64,000 bases of DNA, from NCBI GenBank assembly GCA_005787685.1, contig SYAC01000001.1, positions 101,874 through 165,873 on the forward strand, in the 5' to 3' direction. Below the pieces are notes generated by a model. The model saw nothing but the letters and a program-made list of their open reading frames with translations. It was not told the origin of the DNA and searched no databases. Source of the stretch: Planctomycetia bacterium. GTDB lineage: Bacteria > Planctomycetota > Phycisphaerae > Phycisphaerales > SM1A02. Below, in pieces: positions 9,553 to 18,798 of the stretch. The translations under genes and the position numbers were made by a program. Each line of letters begins with the position of its first letter. The stretch's first letter is position 1.

Positions 9553-10248
9553 TTAATTAATCAAGCCAATCGCGCGCGCAGTCAACATAACAAGCACAGC
9601 CATAGCAATTGTGACTTGCAACATCATTCCAAGTTGAATTGAACTTCGAAGAGGAACTGGAAGCGTTGGGCCAAATGTGCTTGCCGTGTTGAATGAAAGG
9701 AATAAATAGTCGACAAACTTGGGTTGCCAACCCGTCAACGAATGAAATCCCGATGTGTTGTGTGGAAAAACAATTCCGGGGTGTATTTTTTCGCCACTGG
9801 CAATTTGTGCTTGCAACAAGTGGTCAAATCTCCAGTAAAAAGCTGTGAATACCGCTATATTTTCTAGGTACACCAAACTTGCTGAAAGCAACAAGTATCC
9901 AGGATTGTCCTGTTTGTCGAACAGGCAAACGATCAGACCCACCAAATTATCAAGCAACGCGATCATGGAAAGTCCCAAGGTGAGGTCAAATAAAATCATA
10001 AATAATCTTTTAATGTTGATCAGCCAAAAAAAAGTAGTTATGAATGTTGTAAATAGGGCAACAGGACTTGCGTAGGCGTCGGCTAACCTGAATATGATCA
10101 CGGAGGTACTTGGAGCTTGGTCAGTCATACTCAATGACGTTGAAGTTGCTATGTCAAAGATCGCGGCAACCCCCAAGGTGAGCGCCATGGCGCCCATTGT
10201 ACGACACCGCATTTGATTATGAATAGGTGGTTGCTGCATATGGCTCAT
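9553..10248 (-). CDS. Integral membrane protein with degenerate ion-channel-like pore motif
   Basis: 231 aa with about five or six hydrophobic helices. The last part, DYLFLSFNTASTFGPT followed by a transmembrane helix, has the layout of the pore helix of two-TM potassium channels but lacks the TxGYG selectivity filter. Similar small membrane proteins with a FSPTD-type sequence at that point are, from memory, common in bacteria and of unknown function. It begins 3 bases after the trhO stop codon, so the two are cotranscribed. Conduction of ions is not supported by the residues seen. Confidence 0.65.
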   Translation of the reverse strand: MSHMQQPPIHNQMRCRTMGAMALTLGVAAIFDIATSTSLSMTDQAPSTSVIIFRLADAYASPVALFTTFITTFFWLINIKRLFMILFDLTLGLSMIALLDNLVGLIVCLFDKQDNPGYLLLSASLVYLENIAVFTAFYWRFDHLLQAQIASGEKIHPGIVFPHNTSGFHSLTGWQPKFVDYLFLSFNTASTFGPTLPVPLRSSIQLGMMLQVTIAMAVLVMLTARAIGLIN

Positions 10249-10251
10249 GTT

Positions 10252-11106
10252 CTAAAAGTGATCCAGTTGCGATACACGCTCACGTTGCTGCACGCTCTGA
10301 CCAATGCAAAATGGACAAGAAACACCTTTCACATAACGCGAGTCTAGCTGCTCCTGCGGTGTCAGCGGCATTTGACAGGCGAAGCATGATACGGAGCGAG
10401 TCTCTTGCAAATCTGAATCTACGCATACACGGCGATCAAATACAAAACACTCGCCTTCGTAATGCGCGCCACCGCATTCCTGAAAATATTTCAAAATACC
10501 CCCGTCCAGTTGAAAAATATTTTGAAAGCCTTGACGCTCCATATACGGACCAGCCTTCTCGCAGCGAATTCCACCAGTGCAAAACATAACAACGGGTCCT
10601 TGCTTTAACTTCTCTGGCAACTTTTCAACCGCTGCCGGAAAATGTCGAAAGTGAGAAACACCCGCGGCAAGCGCACCGCGAAATGTTCCCATTTTAATTT
10701 CATAATCATTGCGCGTGTCAAGCAATGTGAGGGTCTTGCCCTCATCCAACCATTGCTTCAAAACTTTCGCCGGAAGTTTTTTGCTTGTGCGCTTGGCGGG
10801 ATCAATTCCTTCCACTCCAAATGCGATAATTTCTTTTTTAATCTTCACCAACATTCGGCGAAATGGCTGAGTTTCACTGAGGCTTTCCTTAGGCGTGAGA
10901 TTTTCCAAGCCCGCAATGGCGCGCAATCGCGCCAACAAAATTTCAATATTTGCGGTCTTACCCGCCACAAACAGATTAATGCCCTCTGGGCTCAACAGAA
11001 TAGTGCCCTTCAGTTGACCAGTGGCACATATGGCGCGCAACTCTTCGCGCAATTCAACTAAGCCGGTCAATGGAGCGAAAATATAAGTGGAAATATTAAT
11101 GAACAC
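10252..11106 (-). CDS. trhO: tRNA uridine(34) hydroxylase (rhodanese-like)
   Basis: About 284 aa from GTG 11106. Architecture is that of TrhO/YceA: an N-terminal acylphosphatase-like domain ([12 protein letters not shown]), a rhodanese domain with active-site loop [10 protein letters not shown], and a C-terminal cysteine-rich tail with FACQMPL and CPFC. It hydroxylates U34 in tRNA as the first step to 5-methoxy or 5-carboxymethoxyuridine. The frame stays open upstream to 11181, but that stretch contains the terminator of the preceding gene, so the GTG start is preferred. The channel-like gene follows closely downstream. Confidence 0.9.
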   Translation of the reverse strand: MFINISTYIFAPLTGLVELREELRAICATGQLKGTILLSPEGINLFVAGKTANIEILLARLRAIAGLENLTPKESLSETQPFRRMLVKIKKEIIAFGVEGIDPAKRTSKKLPAKVLKQWLDEGKTLTLLDTRNDYEIKMGTFRGALAAGVSHFRHFPAAVEKLPEKLKQGPVVMFCTGGIRCEKAGPYMERQGFQNIFQLDGGILKYFQECGGAHYEGECFVFDRRVCVDSDLQETRSVSCFACQMPLTPQEQLDSRYVKGVSCPFCIGQSVQQRERVSQLDHF

Positions 11107-11142
11107 AATTGTCAGTCTATCGCGGGGCGACCTATAAACCAA

Positions 11143-11179
11143 TAAAAAAAGACGGACGCGGAACATGCCCGCGTCCGTC
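11143..11179 (-). terminator. Rho-independent terminator of the SYLF lipoprotein gene
   Basis: An 11-bp perfect stem (GACGGACGCGG, loop of 7, complement) is followed on the minus strand by seven T residues (plus-strand A run 11144-11150). It lies 88 bases past the stop of the gene at 11267-11830 and upstream of the trhO start, and so separates the two transcription units. Confidence 0.9.
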
Positions 11180-11266
11180 AATACTATTTCACATATCCAG
11201 CGTCTTTTCGAACAACATCAATAAATACAAAGTAATCCCAAATTTCAGCCGCAAGCGAGTCCCAAA

Positions 11267-11830
11267 TTACTTCGTACTTTTGGCGGCGGCAGTATCCAAA
11301 CTTATAAACTTAAACTGCTGTCCGCCCACTGCGGCTTCCGCCATGGCTCCCTGCACATTACTTACAAATATCGCAACTCCATTTTGGTAGCTGGTTGCGG
11401 CGCCTGAGCCTGAAGCCGCTATGACAGCTGAAACTTGCGCGGTGAACGCAAACTTGTTGGCTGCGAATGTTTTGTAATTGGTCTCATCCTTAAAGAAAAT
11501 AAATTCATCAAATGATTGACCGCCAATGGTCGCACCAATGGTGCCTTGACCCATGGAGCAATAACCCACCAGCCGACCGCCCTTGTACACCTCGCCGTCG
11601 CCGCCGGCACCGCCAATAATAAATCCGCCCTTACCCACGCTTGGCAAAACTGCGTAGGCGTAATTGTCGTTAAAGAATTTCTCAATAGTTGGATCGGTCT
11701 TCTTCAACAACATAATGGCATTCGCTACGGAATCTCCAAGGGATTTCTTTTCTTCGGCGTCTTTTGGCGCGCCCGCGCAAGCGCTGAAAGCACAAACGAG
11801 AAGAATGGCAGACCAGAATTGAATTCGCAT
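11267..11830 (-). CDS. SYLF-domain (YSC84-like) lipoprotein
   Basis: 187 aa. The signal peptide ends at a lipobox-like FSAC (cysteine about residue 16-20), so it is probably an exported lipoprotein. The body is a SYLF/YSC84 domain with glycine-rich VGKGGFIIGGAGGDGEVYKGG and the typical YCSMGQGTIGATIGGQSFDEFIFF. In eukaryotes SYLF binds phosphoinositides; bacterial versions are exported proteins of unclear role. ATG 11830 is preferred over the upstream in-frame start at 11869 because AAAGGAG lies 7 bases before it. It is monocistronic and bounded by a strong terminator. Confidence 0.88.
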   Translation of the reverse strand: MRIQFWSAILLVCAFSACAGAPKDAEEKKSLGDSVANAIMLLKKTDPTIEKFFNDNYAYAVLPSVGKGGFIIGGAGGDGEVYKGGRLVGYCSMGQGTIGATIGGQSFDEFIFFKDETNYKTFAANKFAFTAQVSAVIAASGSGAATSYQNGVAIFVSNVQGAMAEAAVGGQQFKFISLDTAAAKSTK

Positions 11831-11975
11831 AGCAGTCTCCTTTAGGATTGAAATGAACAAATAACTCAAAAGATAATATCATATTTTTATATTTATTGAT
11901 CAAGTAATGCATAGCCAACTCGTTTCGCATGACCGCACTTCTCAAGCGGCAGGGTGAGAATGGCACAAGCCGAGA

Positions 11976-13055
11976 TTATAATTTTTGCGAAGTTCTTGGC
12001 GTGCGCGTTTGGCCTTCGCCCATTAATTGCGCGAACGCCGCTGAATCAGGAGAGGCGATCGCCATGGCCACTCGATCAATCGCGCTGCGCAAGCGCTCTA
12101 TGGCCGCCCCCGAAAACGGGTTCCGTGCTTGAATTTCGTAATACACATCGGGACTTTCACGCACCACGTTCGCGGCCAAGGTTTCCAGCGCCAAAAAAGT
12201 GGTGCTTCGAACAGGGTGCTCACTTTGCGGCAGCGCCAACGAAAATGCAATCGCAGTTGCATGCGCCAAACTCAACAGGTCTGCCATAACACAATCATGA
12301 TCACCCAGTGGCAAACGCACAATGTTTGCCGTGGTCGGTTTGAATAATTTCTCAACAGCTTCAGTTGCCTCCGCGTCACCCGTGTCGCAAATCACAACAT
12401 CCGCGTCCCGTAATAAAACAATGCTGGGACCAAACATTGGATGGATGGATGCCACGTGCGCGCCAGTTTTTTGCAAGGCACGAATGGGTTCGATCAAGGG
12501 AGTCTTAATGCTGGCAATATCCACCACAACACCTTTGGGCGCATGCGCAATCCAGCTTGCGTATAACTGTGCTGTGGCAGCGGGCGGCGTGGAGCACACC
12601 ACAAAATCCGCGTTATGCAGCGCGTCGCGTGACCACGCATTTTCTTCGGGCGTTCCCGCTGGATCAAGCGATCCAACTTGAAATCCTTGCGCGGAAAGAA
12701 ATCGGCTCATCCACTTACCCATGCGACCAGCGCCACCAACAATCACCGCACTCTTGCCCATGCCAGCGGCGGAAAATTTCAAACTGTCTTGGTCTTGCGC
12801 CGTCACGGACGCATGTATCAAACGCGCCAATAAATCTTGCGCCACATTTGGATCCAGCCCGTGTTGCTTGGCTGCAATGCGCGCGCGCTCCAGCACCGCG
12901 CGCTCCTGTGAATAATCCACCGTGGCAATATTCTTGCGGCGCTTAATCTCCCCCACTTGCTTCACCAGCCGCGAACGCTCAGCCGCATGCGCGATCAACT
13001 CCAAGTCGATCTGACGAATACGCTCTCGCACATTGTCTAAATTTTCTTCTGCCAT
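11976..13055 (-). CDS. tyrA: Bifunctional chorismate mutase / prephenate dehydrogenase
   Basis: 359 aa. An AroQ-type chorismate mutase domain occupies residues about 1-95 (RERIRQIDLELI, K-V-G-E-I-K, ERAVLERAR). A prephenate dehydrogenase Rossmann domain follows with VIVGGAGRMGKWMSRFL and the HPMFGPS motif. This is the TyrA fusion known from enterobacteria, making 4-hydroxyphenylpyruvate for tyrosine. It starts 3 bases after the stop of the DUF5684-like gene, so they share a transcript. Confidence 0.93.
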   Translation of the reverse strand: MAEENLDNVRERIRQIDLELIAHAAERSRLVKQVGEIKRRKNIATVDYSQERAVLERARIAAKQHGLDPNVAQDLLARLIHASVTAQDQDSLKFSAAGMGKSAVIVGGAGRMGKWMSRFLSAQGFQVGSLDPAGTPEENAWSRDALHNADFVVCSTPPAATAQLYASWIAHAPKGVVVDIASIKTPLIEPIRALQKTGAHVASIHPMFGPSIVLLRDADVVICDTGDAEATEAVEKLFKPTTANIVRLPLGDHDCVMADLLSLAHATAIAFSLALPQSEHPVRSTTFLALETLAANVVRESPDVYYEIQARNPFSGAAIERLRSAIDRVAMAIASPDSAAFAQLMGEGQTRTPRTSQKL

Positions 13056-13058
13056 AGA

Positions 13059-13490
13059 TCAGCTTTGCGGGAGTGATTGCGTTGCGCTGTAGCGCGCATG
13101 ACCAAACGCAAGAATGGGCCAGAATACAATCGGCATCAATAACATTCCAATCGTGAAGCCAACTCCCTTTCCAAAGTTTCGAGCAAGGCCGCGCATCATC
13201 AAGATGGAAAAAATAATATTCACAAAAGGAATGCAAAGCAGTACCCACCACCAACCCGGCTTGCTGGAAATTTTCATGCAGACGTACAAGTTGTAGAACG
13301 GAATAAAGATCACCCAGCCTGGCCGCCCCGCTTTGGCGAACACTTGCCAATGCGCGACGATAATTAACAGCAGAAGCGCGAAGTACAACAATGCAAAGGG
13401 CAGCCACAGGAAGGCGACTGCTCCCAACTCCGCGGATTGGCTTGCGAAAGTTGACGCAGTGTCTTGTGTCTGGCCTTGAATGGTTTGCAT
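13059..13490 (-). CDS. DUF5684-like integral membrane protein
   Basis: 143 aa from ATG 13490, chosen because AAGGTGAG lies 7 bases upstream; a GTG at 13502 is in frame. There are three or four hydrophobic helices. The signature AGRPGWVIFIPFYNLYV and the later GWWWVLLCIPFVNI match small bacterial membrane proteins with a W-x-x-I-P-x-Y-N motif, some of which sit at the N-terminus of signal peptidase I fusions. Function is unknown. tyrA follows 3 bases downstream, which need not mean a functional tie. Confidence 0.7.
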   Translation of the reverse strand: MQTIQGQTQDTASTFASQSAELGAVAFLWLPFALLYFALLLLIIVAHWQVFAKAGRPGWVIFIPFYNLYVCMKISSKPGWWWVLLCIPFVNIIFSILMMRGLARNFGKGVGFTIGMLLMPIVFWPILAFGHARYSATQSLPQS

Positions 13491-13523
13491 TGGCGGTCTC
13501 ACCTTGAATTGAGATCATGCCAT

Positions 13524-13550
13524 AAAAAACCGCGGCGTGTTGCGCCGCGG
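13524..13550 (-). terminator. Rho-independent terminator of the desaturase gene
   Basis: An 8-bp all-GC stem (CCGCGGCG, loop TGTTG, CGCCGCGG) is followed on the minus strand by a run of six T. It lies about 30 bases beyond the desaturase stop codon and before the DUF5684-like start. Confidence 0.88.
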
Positions 13551-13580
13551 CTTTGAACTTTGACTTGCATTACACCAAAA

Positions 13581-14615
13581 TCAAGATGCTGAGGTGTTCA
13601 CCCGCCGACGCTCTAGCATGCGCTCTTTGGAAGGCAGTCGCACCTTGCTGGCTAAGCCAACAAGTTGCAGCGAGCGAATCACAATCCAGCTTAAATCAAA
13701 TTGCCACCACTTCAAACCGTGGCGCGCGCTGGCAGGAAAAGCGTGGTGATTATTGTGCCAGCCTTCTCCCAACGCAAGGATTCCCATGATGGGATTGTTG
13801 CGGCTCTCATCGCCAGAGCGATATTCTTTTTGACCCCACACATGGCACACGGAATTCACGCTCCATGTTGAGTGATGCAACATGAACATGCGCACCAGGC
13901 CGCCCCACAACAGTCCAAGCCCAGCGCCAGTCCATGTTCCCGTGATGAAACCAGAAACTGCCGCGGGTAAGAGCAGTCCCGCGAAAAGAATTGGAACAAA
14001 CATTCGATCAATCCACATCACCATTGGATCCTCGAGTAAATCGGGAACATAGCGCTTGAAGTCGGGTTGTTCCTTCTCAAACAGCCAGCCAATGTGGGAG
14101 TGCAAGAAGCCCTTGCAAAAGCCAGCAATGCCAGGCTCATAACCAGCATGCGGTGAGTGCGGATCAAACTGCTTGTCGGAATACTGATGATGGCGCCGAT
14201 GCGTTGCGCACCACCATACCACTGGACCTTGGCCTGCCATGCTGCCGAACGCTAGAAAGAAAAGAGCGATTGGTCCGCGCGTCGCAAACGCCTTATGCGT
14301 GCAAAGGCGGTGATACCCAATCGTGATTCCCAAACCCGTCAACACATACATGCTTGCCAAAATGATGAGATCGGTGGCGTTGAACATGCCGCCCCACAGC
14401 AACCCCATGGCCGTTAACACGCCAAGAGGCGGAAACACCACGGCCGCAAGCATGGCCAACTTTACATTGCGCGGCGTTTGAATTGGAGCCGTGTCAAATT
14501 CGGGTTCGCTAATGCCAACATCCGCGGCGTCAGCGCCACTTGTTTGCATTTTTATTATTTGTGTGTGTGCAAGCTCATCTTCAACCAGAACGCCAGCATT
14601 TGCAGATTCATTCAA
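13581..14615 (-). CDS. Acyl-CoA/acyl-lipid delta-9-type fatty acid desaturase
   Basis: 344 aa membrane di-iron enzyme. The three histidine boxes are HRLCTHKAF, HRRHH and HNNHHAF in the order and spacing of stearoyl-CoA desaturases, with four predicted membrane helices around them. It introduces a double bond into saturated acyl chains and so adjusts membrane fluidity. The start is a TTG at 14615 with AAGGAG 8-9 bases upstream. It stands alone, ended by a strong terminator, and is divergent from the 3-hydroxyanthranilate dioxygenase gene across 277 bp. Confidence 0.9.
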   Translation of the reverse strand: MNESANAGVLVEDELAHTQIIKMQTSGADAADVGISEPEFDTAPIQTPRNVKLAMLAAVVFPPLGVLTAMGLLWGGMFNATDLIILASMYVLTGLGITIGYHRLCTHKAFATRGPIALFFLAFGSMAGQGPVVWWCATHRRHHQYSDKQFDPHSPHAGYEPGIAGFCKGFLHSHIGWLFEKEQPDFKRYVPDLLEDPMVMWIDRMFVPILFAGLLLPAAVSGFITGTWTGAGLGLLWGGLVRMFMLHHSTWSVNSVCHVWGQKEYRSGDESRNNPIMGILALGEGWHNNHHAFPASARHGLKWWQFDLSWIVIRSLQLVGLASKVRLPSKERMLERRRVNTSAS

Positions 14616-14892
14616 AACAGAAACTCCTTGAAGGCTTGAGGTATGTCATCAATTTTAAATAATTGGCGACAGGTTGATTGTAGCACCACTATCTTGGTGA
14701 ATCGAGCAAGAGATGGCAAAAAACTTGTAGTAGATTTGGCATGAAATACCATGACAATGCAAGATCAATAACCAATACACTTGCAAATTCCAAATTGAAT
14801 TAGAACCAATCAATACGCACCTGATGTTCAAATACTTGCACACTGCACGCAGGCGCGCGCAAACCGTGGCAAAGCAAGAGTTGGACTGAAAG

Positions 14893-15531
14893 ATGGCGCA
14901 AGGTACTCTTAAGCACATGAAGACCATCAATCCAACCGCCGTTGTTGCCGAGCCATTTCCGGCGCATACTTCGCTGGGCGATCCAACAGGCTGGGACGGC
15001 GCAGGAGGCGTTGCCGATGCTGTTCATTTACCAAAATGGATCGACACCAATCGGCACCTGATGCAGCCGCCCGTCTCCAATAAATATCTATTTAGTGGGC
15101 AGGATTTCTTTGTCATGATCATCGCGGGTCCAAACGCGCGCAACGACTACCACATGACCAATTCCGAGGAGTTCTTCATGCAAATCAAGGGCGATGTCTC
15201 CATTCGCGTGCGCGACGCCCACGGAATACGCGACATTATTCTGCGCGAGGGCGAGGCTGTGTTTATTCCGGGCGGCGTGCCGCATAGCCCACAGCGCGGT
15301 CCCAACACCATTGGCCTTGTGGTGGAACGCCGTCGACCTCCAACTGAAACCGAGCACCTGATTTTTTATTGCGACAAGTGCGACACGCTGGTGTACGACA
15401 AGGAATTTGAATGCACAGATATTGTGAAACACTTCCGCGAGGCCATGGAGGCGTTTTGGGCCGACCCGAAACTCTGCACCTGTCCATCGTGTGGAACGCG
15501 CGTTCCCAAGCCGACACCGCGTACCAAGTAA
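14893..15531 (+). CDS. nbaC: 3-hydroxyanthranilate 3,4-dioxygenase
   Basis: 212 aa cupin enzyme that opens the 3-hydroxyanthranilate ring to 2-amino-3-carboxymuconate semialdehyde. Iron ligands are visible in DYHMTNSEEFF (His, Glu) and GGVPHSPQR (His). The bacterial C-terminal rubredoxin-like metal site is present (CDKC and CPSC pairs). ATG 14893 follows GAAAG; ATG 14917 is an alternative. It heads a three-gene block with the decarboxylase that uses its product and kynureninase, which makes its substrate. Confidence 0.93.
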   Translation: MAQGTLKHMKTINPTAVVAEPFPAHTSLGDPTGWDGAGGVADAVHLPKWIDTNRHLMQPPVSNKYLFSGQDFFVMIIAGPNARNDYHMTNSEEFFMQIKGDVSIRVRDAHGIRDIILREGEAVFIPGGVPHSPQRGPNTIGLVVERRRPPTETEHLIFYCDKCDTLVYDKEFECTDIVKHFREAMEAFWADPKLCTCPSCGTRVPKPTPRTK

Positions 15532-15588
15532 TGCGCTGGTTGCGGTGTGCGTAATGATTGTCGTGGAGGTTCACGATAGCATCGCAGC

Positions 15589-16617
15589 ATGCTTGCGCCG
15601 CGCACCATAGACCTTCACACGCACATGCTTCCGGAGCGTTGGCCCGACCTGCGCGAACGCTACGGTTGTGGAGGTTGGGTTTCGCTGGATCACTGCGCCC
15701 ACTGCCGCGCGCGCATGATGATTGATGGCAAACTTTTTCGCGAGATTGAATCGAATTCCTGGGACCCCGCGCGGCGCGCTTTGGAGTGCGACGCTGTTGG
15801 CGTGGATATGCAAGTTCTTTCCACGGTTCCCGTAATGTTTTCGTATGGCGCCAATGCCGCTAACGCCCATGATTTGTCTCAACTGCTCAACGATCACTTC
15901 GCGGGAGTTGTGCGCGCCATGCCTGATCGATTCATAGCGCTGGGTACGGTGCCGATGCAAGACGCTGCGCTTGCGGCGTGCGAACTGGAACGCTGCGTGA
16001 GGCAACTTGGATTTCCTGGCGCGCAAATTGGAACCAACGTGAATGGTGTGGACCTAGACAACGCCGCGTTTGCGGATTTTTTTGCGGCGGCAGAGGAATT
16101 AGGTGCCGCAATTTTTGTGCATCCATGGGATGTGCTTGGTCGCAACGAAATTCCGCGCTTCTGGATGCCATGGCTTGTTGGAATGCCGGCAGAAACTTCG
16201 CGCGCTATTTGCGCGCTTGCGTTTGGTGGCGTGCTGGATCGACATCCAAAACTAAAATTGTGTTTCGCGCATGGCGGCGGCGCTTTTCCTTACACGCTTG
16301 GACGCATTGAAAAAGGTTTTCAAGTACGCCCAGATTTGTGCGCCACACATTCGCAAAAAAATCCGCGCGAGCATGTGCGGCGTTTGTACTTTGACAGCAT
16401 TGTGCATGATCCCGAGGCGCTGCGTTATCTCGTGACCACTGTTGGCGCGGACCGCATTGCCATGGGTTCCGATTATCCATTTCCACTGGGCGAGAATCCG
16501 CCGGGCGTTCTTATTCGCGACGCGGATTGGCTTTCACAAGCGCAACGCCATGCCATGCTGGCGGGCACGGCCATCGATTTTCTTGGCATTTCCAAACGTT
16601 TTTCGCCTCAATCATAA
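15589..16617 (+). CDS. nbaD: 2-amino-3-carboxymuconate-6-semialdehyde decarboxylase (ACMSD)
   Basis: 342 aa amidohydrolase-fold decarboxylase. The metal ligands are seen as DLHTHMLPE near the N-terminus, VHPWD (His) in the middle and the [10 protein letters not shown] aspartate near the C-terminus, all typical of ACMSD. It converts ACMS to 2-aminomuconate semialdehyde, steering tryptophan carbon away from quinolinate and NAD. It begins 57 bases after the dioxygenase stop, and kynureninase follows. Confidence 0.93.
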   Translation: MLAPRTIDLHTHMLPERWPDLRERYGCGGWVSLDHCAHCRARMMIDGKLFREIESNSWDPARRALECDAVGVDMQVLSTVPVMFSYGANAANAHDLSQLLNDHFAGVVRAMPDRFIALGTVPMQDAALAACELERCVRQLGFPGAQIGTNVNGVDLDNAAFADFFAAAEELGAAIFVHPWDVLGRNEIPRFWMPWLVGMPAETSRAICALAFGGVLDRHPKLKLCFAHGGGAFPYTLGRIEKGFQVRPDLCATHSQKNPREHVRRLYFDSIVHDPEALRYLVTTVGADRIAMGSDYPFPLGENPPGVLIRDADWLSQAQRHAMLAGTAIDFLGISKRFSPQS

Positions 16618-16672
16618 ACTGTTCACAAGCGCGTCAATCACTGGCCTCAACGACTTCACTCAACAACACCAC

Positions 16673-17980
16673 ATGACACACACTCTCGCATCATCCATTC
16701 TTGAATTATCCGCGGCGGACCTAAAACCCACGCTTGAGTTTGCAAAGTGGTGCGACGCGCACGATCCACTCAGTGGGTTTCGTGATGAGTTTGAAATTCC
16801 CCGCGACCAACACGGCGCAGCGCAGGCCTACTTGGTTGGCAACTCGCTTGGGCTTATGCCCAAGGCGGCACGCGCGCGCGTTCTAGAGGAACTGAACGAT
16901 TGGGCCAGCATGGGTGCCGAAGGCCATGTCCATGGGACTCGTCCATGGATTCGCTATCACGAATTTTTTCGTTCGGGCCTTGCGCAACTCACCGGCGCGC
17001 TGCCTCATGAAGTTGTAGCCATGAACACGCTTACGGCGAACTTGCATTTTTTAATGATGAGTTTCTATCGTCCCACAGGCAAGCGGCGCAAGTTGCTCAT
17101 AGAACGCGGCGCATTTCCAAGCGATCGATTCGCCGCGCATTCATTGGTGCGCATGCTGGGTGGCGACCCTGCCACCGATGTGATTGAAGTAGCGCCACGC
17201 GATGGCGAGGATTGTCCGCGCAACGATGACATTGTTGAGGCGATCACGCGCGCGGGCGACACCATTGCGCTGGTGATGCTTGGCGGCGTGCAGTATTACT
17301 CGGGACAAGTGCTCGATATGGCGCGAATTACCGCCGCAGCGCAGGCGTCGGGTGCAAAGTGTGGCTGGGATTTGGCTCACGCCATTGGCAATGTTCACCT
17401 GGCTCTGCATGAGTGGAACGCGGACTTCGCTTGCTGGTGTTCTTACAAATATCTCAACGGCGGTCCCGGCGCCGTGGCTGGCGCGTTCATCCATGAGCGA
17501 CACCACGCAAATCCACCGCCGCGTCTTGAGGGTTGGTGGGGAACCAATCCCGCCACGCGATTTCAGATGGGACCAGACTTTGATCCAAGCGCGGGCGCCG
17601 ATGCGTGGCAAGTGTCCAATCCACCCATCTTTTCGCTGGCTCCCCTGCTTGCAAGCTTTGATATTTTTCACCGCGCGGGTTTGGCGCGCATGATCGCCAA
17701 GAGTCGCGCCATGACGGGCTTTATTGAATTATCACTACGCGCGCGCGACCAGAAACATTTTCGAATTCTCACGCCCACGGCGACAAGCGAGCGCGGCTGT
17801 CAGCTTTCCATTCTGGTTGAGGGGGGAACCGCCACCGCAAAGAAACTGTTCGACACGCTGCTTCCCAAAGGAATTGTGTGCGACTTCCGCCATCCTGGGG
17901 TTGTGCGCGCCGCGCCCGCACCGCTGTACAACACATTCCAAGAATGCTGGCGGCTAATTGAGGCGCTCACTAGAACTTGA
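16673..17980 (+). CDS. kynU: Kynureninase
   Basis: 435 aa from ATG 16673; the frame is open further upstream but that part overlaps ACMSD in another frame and lacks family resemblance. PLP enzyme that cleaves 3-hydroxykynurenine (or kynurenine) to 3-hydroxyanthranilate (or anthranilate) and alanine. Motifs: YLVGNSLGLMPK near the N-terminus, GWDLAHAIGN, and the Schiff-base lysine in CSYKYLNGGPG. It is last in the nbaC-nbaD-kynU block; kynurenine monooxygenase and the later steps lie 10 kb downstream. Confidence 0.93.
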   Translation: MTHTLASSILELSAADLKPTLEFAKWCDAHDPLSGFRDEFEIPRDQHGAAQAYLVGNSLGLMPKAARARVLEELNDWASMGAEGHVHGTRPWIRYHEFFRSGLAQLTGALPHEVVAMNTLTANLHFLMMSFYRPTGKRRKLLIERGAFPSDRFAAHSLVRMLGGDPATDVIEVAPRDGEDCPRNDDIVEAITRAGDTIALVMLGGVQYYSGQVLDMARITAAAQASGAKCGWDLAHAIGNVHLALHEWNADFACWCSYKYLNGGPGAVAGAFIHERHHANPPPRLEGWWGTNPATRFQMGPDFDPSAGADAWQVSNPPIFSLAPLLASFDIFHRAGLARMIAKSRAMTGFIELSLRARDQKHFRILTPTATSERGCQLSILVEGGTATAKKLFDTLLPKGIVCDFRHPGVVRAAPAPLYNTFQECWRLIEALTRT

Positions 17981-18040
17981 TCATTGAACACAGTCGCATC
18001 TCGCGCGTGGTCCAAGTGATCAAGCACGAGGCACCTCAAT

Positions 18041-18074
18041 AAAAAAACACCCTTCGGCGTGAAGCGCCGAAGGG
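18041..18074 (-). terminator. Rho-independent terminator of the 79-aa membrane protein gene
   Basis: A 10-bp stem (CCCTTCGGCG, loop of 5, CGCCGAAGGG) is followed on the minus strand by TGTTTTTTT. It lies about 30 bases past the stop of the gene at 18103 and may also stop plus-strand readthrough from kynU, although no T run follows on that strand. Confidence 0.88.
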
Positions 18075-18102
18075 GAACAATCTTACAAATGAAATACCAA
18101 AC

Positions 18103-18342
18103 TTAGTTCGTGTTGGTGCGCTTCGAGAAGATGGTCATAATCACAAGAAGCGCGATCAAGCCGACAAAACCGCCTTGTCCGAGTTGTCCAACAAATGTCA
18201 TTAAGTTTCCAGTCACTTTACCGAAGAAACCAGTGCTGTCTGTGCCAAAGATAATTTGCACAAGAACGCCAAGAGCAATGAACAAAATCATGATGTCCAT
18301 CAGTTCACGAGCCCAACCCTTTACAATTTCAAATCCCTTCAT
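18103..18342 (-). CDS. Small membrane protein, 79 aa, unknown function
   Basis: 79 aa with two hydrophobic segments (about residues 12-32 and 45-70) and a short charged tail, so a helical hairpin in the membrane. GAGGAGA lies 6-7 bases before the ATG, a strong ribosome site, and a strong terminator follows the stop codon. I do not recognise a family. A second, smaller putative membrane peptide lies upstream on the same strand. Confidence 0.7.
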   Translation of the reverse strand: MKGFEIVKGWARELMDIMILFIALGVLVQIIFGTDSTGFFGKVTGNLMTFVGQLGQGGFVGLIALLVIMTIFSKRTNTN

Positions 18343-18457
18343 GCGAAGTCTCCTCTGTTAAGGTCAAATCGGGCGAACCGATGCCGCCACCAATTGTTCA
18401 TCGGTGATAAGTGGCTTAAAACTTAATGGCTTAGGTCGATTGCTTGAAAGCACTGAT

Positions 18458-18553
18458 TTAAAAACCAATGAGTCGAGCAAATAAAATGCCTATTAATAGG
18501 CTGCAAACAGCTACTAGTGTTTTTTGAATTCGGTGGTGTGCTTGTGCTGACAT
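18458..18553 (-). CDS. 31-aa putative single-pass membrane peptide
   Basis: The frame encodes a short basic N-terminus followed by one hydrophobic segment of about 18 residues ending in ARLIGF. TACGGAG lies 7 bases before the ATG. The gene lies 115 bases upstream of the 79-aa membrane protein on the same strand, so they may share a transcript. No family is recognised. The evidence is the ribosome site, the membrane segment and the context; translation is unproven. Confidence 0.45.
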   Translation of the reverse strand: MSAQAHHRIQKTLVAVCSLLIGILFARLIGF

Positions 18554-18798
18554 GTCGATTCTCCGTAAAAAAAGGCAGTTTTGAGCATAATGAGCGCCAA
18601 AAACTACCGTACTGCATCTAAATTCAAATACACCGTTCAAAAATCAAATGTTTACTGCAAATTTATTCTTTTCTATTTATTTTTATGGTGAATACACGGT
18701 TAAAGCGACCCGTGGGGCGTGAACCCTTGAACCCCACTACATATTGCATAGGTTTGTCATTTGTTCAATACGACGCAATGTGCCAATGAATGCGCGGG
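18554..18798. other. AT-rich intergenic stretch
   Basis: No convincing gene is seen between the 31-aa peptide and pcp. The stretch is richer in A and T than its surroundings, with T-rich runs around 18660-18690, and contains a loose inverted repeat GTGGGG...CCCCAC near 18712-18738. It may hold the promoter of the small membrane protein genes. Confidence 0.4.

Noticed and set aside
16442..16672. Upstream extension of the kynureninase frame
   Set aside because: It overlaps the ACMSD gene in another frame and encodes nothing like the family.
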